Source of the DNA: Deltaproteobacteria bacterium
Lineage (GTDB): Bacteria > Desulfobacterota > Desulfobulbia > Desulfobulbales > UBA5123
Direction of reading: 5' to 3'
Assembly (NCBI GenBank): GCA_021788685.1
Contig: JAJYKH010000064.1
Span: 1 to 10,900 of the forward strand
Length of the DNA stretch: 10,900 bases
The notes beneath the pieces are model-generated. The model worked only from the letters and a program-made list of their open reading frames with translations, was not told where the DNA came from and ran no database searches. A program made the translations under genes and the position numbers. This document shows positions 4,904 through 10,900 of the stretch, one piece after another. Numbering within the stretch: position 1 is the stretch's first letter; the number at the start of each line of letters is the position of its first letter.

Positions 4904-7900
4904 TTACTTAAGAAAATCCACTAGGCTCAACTGCATGGTTTTGGCTGCCGCCGACAAGGCCGCCTGGTAGGCGACCTGCTTGGACTGGAGGTCCATCACC
5001 GCCTGCGTCAGGTCGGTGTCTTGGTTTTCGGAAAGGTTTTCTTGGGTGGCCAGCTGCAGGTTGCTCAGAATTTGATTTTGGGCGTCGATGCGGTTCGACC
5101 GGGCGCCGAAATCCGAGATCTGGCTCGTGAGCTGATCCATGATGGTATCGAACTTCCCCAGGGACTGGCCGATGGCGTCCACCTGCATGTCTTCCGGCTG
5201 CAGGCCCATGACTTCCAGAAAATTGCTGGTGTCGGCGCCCAACGTGAAGGTGTATCGGTTCGGGTCGGTCGCCTTGATCACCAGATGGCCGTCGGCATCC
5301 AGCGTCCCTGAGATCCCGGGCATCCCATTGATTTTGGCGGCGATGTCCGCAACACTGTCCTCCGCCGGATCGACGGGGATGGAGATGGCAAAGTTTTTAG
5401 CCGGGGAGGCCTGGTTATCGGTAACCGTGATGGCGAAGCTTCCTTGGGTCAGCTGGTCGGCTGAAGCCAATCCCGTGTCGCCGCTGTCGAGAAGCGCGTT
5501 CACGTCGGTGGCTTGTGAGCTGCTGGTAACCTGATGGTAGTTTTCCCCGCTGAGATAGCTCTCGAAGTTCTTGAGCTCCGAGAAAACGCCGGTATCCAGC
5601 AAGGCATCCTTGCCGTTCTTGCTGATGGCCAGGGTGCTCTGCGCCCCGACTTTGATATCGATGCCGTTCTCCCGGTCGCCCGCATAGCGCACGCTGTCGT
5701 CCTGCTTGATGAGGCTGGAGACCTGGAGCTTGCCATCGCCGGCAACATCGTCCGTCTCGAACCCGCCGCCGTTAAGGCCAAGGGCGGCCAATCCCGTTTC
5801 GAAGCTGCCGGCCTGCGTTTCAAGGAGAAATTCCTTGTCGCTCGTGAGCTGAACCGAGCCGAAATAGACTTTGCTCTGTGGAATGGCTGGCGAGCCGCCG
5901 TTGAGGTGAGAAAGCTTCTCGCCCCGGGCCGAGGTTTCGATGTGAAGGTTGCGGCCGTCTTCGGTCGTCAGCAGAAGCTCGCCCATGGCGTTGCGGGTGG
6001 CGGCGACGCCGGTCCGGTCGGAGAGGTTGTTGATGGCTTTGACCAGGGAATTGTCCTTATCCTGATCGGTGGTAATGCCGACTGCAGTTCCGAAGTTGCG
6101 GAACCCTAAGATGTCCGGGCCGCTGAAATGGCTCACCACGATAGCTCGTTCATCTCCGGACTGAGGGCTGCTGAAAACCACGGCATCAAGGGGGCCGTTG
6201 GTGCCGTTGCCCACGGCGGCCTTCACCCCGGTCTGATTGCTTACTGCATTGATGGCATTAACAGCATCCTGGGCAACTTGGGCGGAGCTGCCCCCGGCAG
6301 TGGTGACAGACACGCTGACCCCGTTGAGGTCAAAGGTCGCCGTACCTGCCGAAGCACTGGCGACCGAGTCGGAATAAGTACTGGTGTCGAAGTTGCCGAA
6401 ACCAAGCACGTTATTGCCGGTAAAAGAATAACCTGTCACCGCAATATTGTTCTCGTTTCCGAATTGCGAGTTTCGGAAAACAACCGAATTCAGAGGACCG
6501 CCATTGGTGCCGTTGCCGACGTAGGCCTCCACCCCGGTGGACTTGCTCACTCCGTTGATGGCGTCCACCGCGCTTTGGGCCGCTTGGGCTGCCGACGATC
6601 CAGCGGCGACATCGAGCCCGATCGAATAGCCGTTGAGGGAAAACGAGAAGTGGGAATCGGCAACGGGACTGCTGGCGGCGAGATCCGAGTAGGCGGTGGA
6701 CAGGTTTCCGGACCCGGGCCCGAAGATGTCCACCCCGTTGATGGCGAGGTCGCCCGCGCTGAAGATCCCTTGCTCGACGGGGCCTGACGCATAATGCTCC
6801 AGCGGATTGATCACCGCGGTGACGTCCGTCTTAGCGGTCTGGGCGTTGATGGCCGCCGCCTTGGCCGCCGCCGAGGCGTCGGCGTAGACATCAGAAAGGC
6901 CGTCGGCCGAGGTGCTGCCGATGGGGATGCCATTAATTTTGAGTTCATTGTCGCCCAGCTGGCTGCCGTAAACCAGGGTCCCGTCTCCTGCGGCATCGCT
7001 GAAGCCAATCCCGCCGCCGCCGAGGCCCAGCCGATTCAGAATGGTATCATCGGTGTAATTGCTGCTGGAGAAGGTGATCGCCTTGCCGGAGGTATAGGAA
7101 AGCTCGCCGGTGTTCTCTGGAGGATAGGTGCCGGCGGTGAGACCGGTCGGATTGTAGGCGATGGGATTTCCGAGGGAGTCTGTTGCCGTGATGGGACTGA
7201 TGACGATGTCTGAACCTACGCCGGGCACGGTGTTTTCGAGCACCAATGAGTTGAGTGCCCCGCCGTTATTGGTGCCATTGCCGACCGTGGCCGTGATTCC
7301 GGTCTGGCCGTTCACCGCATTGATCGCCGCAGCCAGATTGCTGGCAAGGGTGGCCTGACCGGTGACTGGATCAGTATCCCCGGCAGCGATGGTGTAACTG
7401 ACCGGGACGCCGTTCACGGTGAAGCTGATCTGATTTCCAATGTCCGCTGGTAGCCCTGCGGTTACCGCCTCCCCTGCATAGAAGGCGGCATCGGGTGCAT
7501 AGCTGCCGGGGATCAGGCCGCTCTTGGCGGTATCCGGCTCGTTCAGGTTGGCGATGACGATGGCCGACTCGTCGCCCGGCCGGGTGTTGTGAAGCACGAT
7601 TTGACCGGCGGGGCCGCCGTTGGTGCCGTCGCCCACTACCGCGGTGACCCCGGTGTATTCGCTGGCATTATTGATCCCGTCCACCACCGAGGAGACGACT
7701 TGGGCCGCCGTGCTCCCATCGGGGATATCCACGGCAATGGCGACGTTGTTCAGGTTGAAGGAAATGGAGCTGTCGTTCCCGTCCGCCGTATCTGCGGTAG
7801 CCGCTCCCCCCGCATACAGGGTGGTCAGGTGGGCGGTCACCCCGGTTTGCGCCTGGACAGTGGCGTTGTTGAGGGCCTGCCGCAGGTTGTAAGCGCTTTG

Positions 7901-9193
7901 CATGTCCAGGCCATTGGTGGCGGCCGGAAGGGCGACGGTGAAGGGGATGGTGGCGGCGCCGGTACCGGGAACATCCGGACTCATGCCGATGAGGGCCAGA
8001 GTGGCATCGCTAGCCGGGTTAGTTGAAACAGCAATGTTGTTCTTCGAGAGGAGGGTGATCTCCCCGGTGTTGCCGGAGCTCACCCCGTAGGTCCCTTCCG
8101 TAAAGCCCGTCTTGTTCCCCAGGGGCTCGATCAGGTTGCTGATGGTAATGGCGGTCTCGTCGCCAGGCAACGTGTTGCGAAGAACGAGGGTGCCGGCGGC
8201 GCCGCCGTTGGTGCCATCTCCGAGCACCGCCTTCACCCCGGTTTGGCTGCTTACCGCATTGACCGCGTTGGCAACATCCTGGGCCACCTGACCGGGGCTG
8301 CTCCCGTTGGTAGCGGCGGAAACCGCAACCCCGTTGAGATTGAAGGAGATCGTGGATGAGCTGCCGCCGGCCTTGGCAGCCCCCCCCTCGTAAAGGGTGG
8401 TCAGATTGGCGGTGACGGTGCTGCTGTGGGTGTCGATCGCTGCTTTCAGGTTGGCGGCGCCGGTCATGTGCAAGCCATTGACCGTCGCCGCCGGCAGACT
8501 GATCGCCCCCATGTTGTCGCCATTGATCAGGAGCTGGCCATCGGCAATATTGGTACCGCCGGTGATTACATATGATTTCCGGCTGTAGAGATCGACGACA
8601 TCCTTGCCGTTGAGCAGCAGATCGCCAGGCGTGAGGTCGTCCGCTCCGGACCCATCTCCCGCCACCGTCCCATGAAGGTCGGCATTGATGGTGGCAGGGG
8701 CGTTGCCGGTGACTCGCCGGAGGTCCATCTCTCCTGAGATGAAGGGCGTCGGCTCGGCCGTGTTGTAGCCGGTGGTCCGCTGCCCCCCGAAGATGTACTT
8801 TCCATCCACCTGGGTGTTGCTCAACGTGAGAGCCTGCTCAAACAGATTGCGCACCTGCTCCGCCATATTGGCCCGGTTGGCGGGGGTCATAGACGAATTG
8901 GCCGCCTGGGTCGCCAGCACCTTGGCCTGCATGACCAGGTCCTTGATCCCGGTCAGGGCGTTTTCCGAGGCCCCGATGAAGTTGTTGCCGTACAGCAGGT
9001 TTTTTTGATACTGCTGGATTTGCCCGAGGTCCGTCCGCAGGCCGAGCGCTCCCATCAGGTTGATGGGATTATCAGAAATCTTGGACATTTGCTTGCCAGA
9101 AGAGATCTGATTGTCGAGATCGTTCATACTGGTGGTGAGGCTGTTCAGGTTCCTCAGAATGCTTTCGTTGATGGTCCGCAACGTGGTGCGCAT
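4904..9193 (-). CDS. flgL: Giant flagellar hook-associated protein 3 (hook-filament junction protein) FlgL with repeat-built central region
   Basis: FlgL forms the second junction layer between hook and filament and is exported by the flagellar type III system. The ends are clearly FlgL. Residues 1-140 form the flagellin-like N-terminal coiled coil (ISSGKQMSKISDNP at 30-43, DGKYIFGGQRT at 130-140). Residues about 1340-1429 form the C-terminal helix, ending AYQAALSAAAKTMQLSLVDFLK-like. At 1429 residues it is about 4.5 times the enteric length. The extra roughly 1100 residues contain five Flagellin_IN-like modules (about 281-354, 476-550, 589-668, 848-921, 951-1023), several half modules, and a GSF...DTSNFL module (1251-1327). 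I see no cysteine or tryptophan. The gene starts 12 bases after the flgK stop with GGGGGA as ribosome binding site. The frame is open throughout, so the length is not a stop-codon artefact. Confidence 0.93.
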   Translation of the reverse strand: MRTTLRTINESILRNLNSLTTSMNDLDNQISSGKQMSKISDNPINLMGALGLRTDLGQIQQYQKNLLYGNNFIGASENALTGIKDLVMQAKVLATQAANSSMTPANRANMAEQVRNLFEQALTLSNTQVDGKYIFGGQRTTGYNTAEPTPFISGEMDLRRVTGNAPATINADLHGTVAGDGSGADDLTPGDLLLNGKDVVDLYSRKSYVITGGTNIADGQLLINGDNMGAISLPAATVNGLHMTGAANLKAAIDTHSSTVTANLTTLYEGGAAKAGGSSSTISFNLNGVAVSAATNGSSPGQVAQDVANAVNAVSSQTGVKAVLGDGTNGGAAGTLVLRNTLPGDETAITISNLIEPLGNKTGFTEGTYGVSSGNTGEITLLSKNNIAVSTNPASDATLALIGMSPDVPGTGAATIPFTVALPAATNGLDMQSAYNLRQALNNATVQAQTGVTAHLTTLYAGGAATADTADGNDSSISFNLNNVAIAVDIPDGSTAAQVVSSVVDGINNASEYTGVTAVVGDGTNGGPAGQIVLHNTRPGDESAIVIANLNEPDTAKSGLIPGSYAPDAAFYAGEAVTAGLPADIGNQISFTVNGVPVSYTIAAGDTDPVTGQATLASNLAAAINAVNGQTGITATVGNGTNNGGALNSLVLENTVPGVGSDIVISPITATDSLGNPIAYNPTGLTAGTYPPENTGELSYTSGKAITFSSSNYTDDTILNRLGLGGGGIGFSDAAGDGTLVYGSQLGDNELKINGIPIGSTSADGLSDVYADASAAAKAAAINAQTAKTDVTAVINPLEHYASGPVEQGIFSAGDLAINGVDIFGPGSGNLSTAYSDLAASSPVADSHFSFSLNGYSIGLDVAAGSSAAQAAQSAVDAINGVSKSTGVEAYVGNGTNGGPLNSVVFRNSQFGNENNIAVTGYSFTGNNVLGFGNFDTSTYSDSVASASAGTATFDLNGVSVSVTTAGGSSAQVAQDAVNAINAVSNQTGVKAAVGNGTNGPLDAVVFSSPQSGDERAIVVSHFSGPDILGFRNFGTAVGITTDQDKDNSLVKAINNLSDRTGVAATRNAMGELLLTTEDGRNLHIETSARGEKLSHLNGGSPAIPQSKVYFGSVQLTSDKEFLLETQAGSFETGLAALGLNGGGFETDDVAGDGKLQVSSLIKQDDSVRYAGDRENGIDIKVGAQSTLAISKNGKDALLDTGVFSELKNFESYLSGENYHQVTSSSQATDVNALLDSGDTGLASADQLTQGSFAITVTDNQASPAKNFAISIPVDPAEDSVADIAAKINGMPGISGTLDADGHLVIKATDPNRYTFTLGADTSNFLEVMGLQPEDMQVDAIGQSLGKFDTIMDQLTSQISDFGARSNRIDAQNQILSNLQLATQENLSENQDTDLTQAVMDLQSKQVAYQAALSAAAKTMQLSLVDFLK
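6125..8353 (-). repeat. Five diverged Flagellin_IN-like protein repeats within flgL
   Basis: Units at 8132-8353, 7544-7768, 7190-7429, 6431-6652 and 6125-6343 encode a common pattern. It runs: SF-LNGV--V, a stretch with A-INAV---TGV-A-VG(D/N)GTNGG, then VL-N--PG(D/N)E--I-I. Each is about 73-80 residues. Units 1 and 2 are each preceded by LTTLY-GGAA, and units 1 and 3 are followed by TG-T-GTY----NTGE and a conserved LG(M/L) ending. By eye the DNA is diverged (the best-matching stretches look about three-quarters identical), so these are old duplications. Confidence 0.8.
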
Positions 9194-9198
9194 ACTGT

Positions 9199-9204
9199 TC
9201 CCCC
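9199..9204 (-). promoter_or_regulatory. flgL ribosome binding site in the 12-base flgK-flgL gap
   Basis: GGGGGA on the minus strand, 5 bases before the flgL ATG at 9193 and starting just after the flgK stop. The tight spacing supports one transcript and coupled translation of the two junction proteins. Confidence 0.65.
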
Positions 9205-9205
9205 A

Positions 9206-10900
9206 TCAAGAGATCGTGGCAAGCAGGCTCTGCAGCATGTCGTTGGAAGTGTTTATCAGCTTGGCGGCGGCGGAATAGGCCTGCTGAAACTTGATCAGAT
9301 TGGCCATCTCTTCGTCCAGAGAGACCCCGGAGGTGGCGTCCCGCAGCTGGTCGAGCTGGGTGGCGACCTGGGAGTTGTAATCGTAGCTGGTGCTGATGGC
9401 CTGGCTGTTGGTGCCAATCCCGGTGACCAGCGAGTTGTAGAAGCCGTCCAGAGTGCTCACGGTTCCGCCGGTGAACCGGACGTTTTCATCGCTTTGGATA
9501 TTGGCGATCTGGAGCGCGTTCTCGTTGTTGCCCGTGAAGATTTCTCCATTGTCCCCCACCTTGCCGGCTGCCAGCAGATTGAGATTGTCGGCCACCACGG
9601 AATTTACCCCAAGAGAGCCGGCGCTGTACCCGGTAAAAAAGGTGTTGATGCCGGCCGCCTGGAGAAAGTGGGAGGTATCGTTGGCGAAGGCGAGCTGGTG
9701 GGCGGCGTCCGGGTCGAGCACCAGCCGGTTCTGGACCACCGAGGCATGGAGCCAGCCGGCCTGGCCGCCCGCATTGACCACGGCCGCATTGATCGCATTG
9801 GCCACGTCATCGAGGGTCCTTGCCCGCTCCATGGAGACGGTGACCGGTTGGGAGAGGCTCAGCGAACCGTCGCTGTTGTACAGCCAGATGTTAAAGGAGC
9901 CGCCGTCGGTCTGCAGCTCGTCGGCGTACTTGAGCCCCTGCAGGGAGGCGTCCACTCCCCCATTCTGGTAGGAATAGGTGAACTGGCCGTCGTTGGTGGT
10001 GTCGCTCGAGACACTGCTTGCCTGGGCGGTGAAGTTGCCAAAGCCGAAGATGGCGCTGCCCGCCGGCGTGGTGACAAAATTGGTGACCTGGATGGCGGCG
10101 TTGCTGCCCGTGGCGTTGTTGCGGAAGCGGATGGCGCCGTTGACATAATCCGCCTCCACCCCGGTCGTGTCCTTTGCCGCGTTAATCTGGCCCACTACCT
10201 CGGCAGCCACCTGATCGGCACTCCATCCCGCCGTTACCGAGACATTGATGTTTTGCCCGTTGAGATCGAAGCTCAGGTCAGTGTTGACGCCGGCGCCGGT
10301 GACGTTCTCACCGATGTGCTCAGCGGTGGCGGTGCCGCTGGCCATTCCCAGCTGCGCCAGGTAGCTGTCGTTGGTCCCGGCCTCGACCGTGAAGGTCTGG
10401 TCGGAGAAGAGGGTGATCTGGCCAGTGTTGTGGCTTGCATCCGCGGTGAAGGTCCCCGCGGTCAAACCGGTGAGGTTGGCCTTGGCCGTCCCCCCGGCGT
10501 CCTTCACCGTGATGTCGCCGATGATGATTCGCGATTCGTCGCCTGCATTTTCGTTAGAGAGCACGAGTGAATCGGCGGCGCCGCCGTTGGTGCCGTCCCC
10601 CACCTGGGCCACGATCTTGATTGGCGGCTGGTGGGTGGAATCGCTGTTGTAAGCCGTGAGGGCGTTGTTGATGGCTTCGGTCAGGTGCTTGGCGAAGGTG
10701 CCCTGGTCGGTATCCGTCAGCCCCGTGTCCGGATCGGCGGTCACCGTATCCGCCGTATAATTCACCTGAACGCTGTTGACGGTGAAGCCGATCTCATCGC
10801 CATTGGCCACCGCGTGGGCTGCATCCACCGCATCCCCGGCGACCAGGGTGGTCAGCTTGGCGGTGACGCCGGTGATCGCCCCATTGATGGCGCTCACCGC
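9206..10900 (-). CDS. flgK: Flagellar hook-associated protein 1 FlgK, C-terminal 564 codons (start lies beyond the window)
   Basis: FlgK is the first junction layer on the hook, exported before FlgL. The frame is open to the right edge, and the codons there are repeat interior, so no start should be placed in the window; a GTG at 10897 is internal. The C-terminus is diagnostic: VSLDEEMANLIKFQQAYSAA followed by AKLINTSNDMLQSLLATIS, the Flg_bbr_C region that packs with the N-terminal helix in the D0 core. Further in are FLQAAGINTFF and SVVADNLNLLAAGKVGDNGE, typical of deltaproteobacterial-style FlgK. The distal part carries Flagellin_IN-like modules (residues about 35-129 and 207-274 from the GTG) and a GSFNIWLYNSDG...DTSHFL module (333-412). 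All of these have counterparts in FlgL. The stop is 12 bases before flgL. Confidence 0.95.
   Translation of the reverse strand, partial: AVSAINGAITGVTAKLTTLVAGDAVDAAHAVANGDEIGFTVNSVQVNYTADTVTADPDTGLTDTDQGTFAKHLTEAINNALTAYNSDSTHQPPIKIVAQVGDGTNGGAADSLVLSNENAGDESRIIIGDITVKDAGGTAKANLTGLTAGTFTADASHNTGQITLFSDQTFTVEAGTNDSYLAQLGMASGTATAEHIGENVTGAGVNTDLSFDLNGQNINVSVTAGWSADQVAAEVVGQINAAKDTTGVEADYVNGAIRFRNNATGSNAAIQVTNFVTTPAGSAIFGFGNFTAQASSVSSDTTNDGQFTYSYQNGGVDASLQGLKYADELQTDGGSFNIWLYNSDGSLSLSQPVTVSMERARTLDDVANAINAAVVNAGGQAGWLHASVVQNRLVLDPDAAHQLAFANDTSHFLQAAGINTFFTGYSAGSLGVNSVVADNLNLLAAGKVGDNGEIFTGNNENALQIANIQSDENVRFTGGTVSTLDGFYNSLVTGIGTNSQAISTSYDYNSQVATQLDQLRDATSGVSLDEEMANLIKFQQAYSAAAKLINTSNDMLQSLLATIS
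10076..10795 (-). repeat. Two Flagellin_IN-like repeats in flgK that match those in flgL
   Basis: The unit at 10511-10795 encodes GFTVNSVQVNY..., VGDGTNGGAADSLVLSNENA and GDESRIII, followed by LTGLTAGTF, NTGQITL and LAQLGM. This is the same order as the longest flgL module. The unit at 10076-10279 encodes LSFDLNGQNINVSV...INAAKDTTGVEA...IQVTNF and is followed by FGFGNF, matching GNNVLGFGNF after a flgL unit. The window edge cuts a further unit ending AINGAITGVTAKLTTLVAGDA. Confidence 0.75.

Noticed and set aside
5534..7213. Several plus-strand frames of 139-219 codons opposite flgL
   Set aside because: They are antisense to the repetitive part of flgL and mirror its repeats. There is no ribosome binding pattern or family match.
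6125..8353. CRISPR array or tandem DNA repeat as an explanation for the recurring GCCGTTGGTGCC words
   Set aside because: The words are spaced irregularly by hundreds of bases, stay in frame, and encode the GTNG(G) part of the protein repeats. There are no short unique spacers.
9005..10570. Open frame of 521 codons on the plus strand opposite flgK
   Set aside because: It is antisense to a well-supported FlgK and crosses into flgL. It shows no recognisable domain and is explained by codon bias of the real genes.
9206..10897. FlgK starting at the GTG at 10897
   Set aside because: The frame continues upstream to the window edge (an Ala codon) and the region is the middle of a repeat unit. The FlgK N-terminal helices are missing, so the gene begins outside the window.

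Overview
This window comes from a GC-rich bacterium. The gene set fits a flagellated, Gram-negative deltaproteobacterium of the Desulfuromonadota/Geobacter type: hook-filament junction genes followed directly by csrA and fliW, a short anti-sigma-28 gene, a full three-domain DNA polymerase I, and a dispersed palindromic repeat of a kind I associate with those genomes. The taxonomic call is inference from gene style and order, not from a marker gene.

Layout from left to right. The first 59 bases hold the start of a leftward gene that looks like a PpiD/SurA-type membrane-anchored peptidyl-prolyl isomerase. Next comes polA (leftward, 317-3028), with intact 5'-nuclease, proofreading and polymerase motifs. 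A 303-base divergent intergenic region separates polA from flgM (rightward, 3332-3631). It carries a good sigma-28-like promoter, a sigma-70-like promoter over a 12-base palindrome, and a GC hairpin touching the flgM ribosome binding site. Bases 3632-3886, between the convergent flgM and fliW, hold no gene I can defend, although coding-like patches suggest a decayed gene. The remainder is one leftward flagellar cluster read as flgK (partial, enters from the right edge), flgL, csrA, fliW.

The genes form a late-flagellar checkpoint module. FlgK and FlgL build the hook-filament junction. FlgM holds sigma-28 (FliA) until it is exported through the finished hook. CsrA represses translation of target mRNAs (flagellin in the known FliW systems), and FliW sequesters CsrA when flagellin is low. 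The csrA leader has a hairpin that presents GGA in its loop, which suggests that CsrA controls its own mRNA.

The most unusual content is the protein architecture. FlgL is 1429 residues, against about 300 in enteric bacteria. Its middle 1100 or so residues are built from diverged Flagellin_IN-like modules with a GDGTNGG/PGDE signature. The same modules, and a second C-terminal module, occur in the neighbouring FlgK. A 131-base repeat with inverted ends lies directly against the flgL stop codon, in the csrA leader region. A lone copy of its end motif forms the first codons of the longest polA reading frame.
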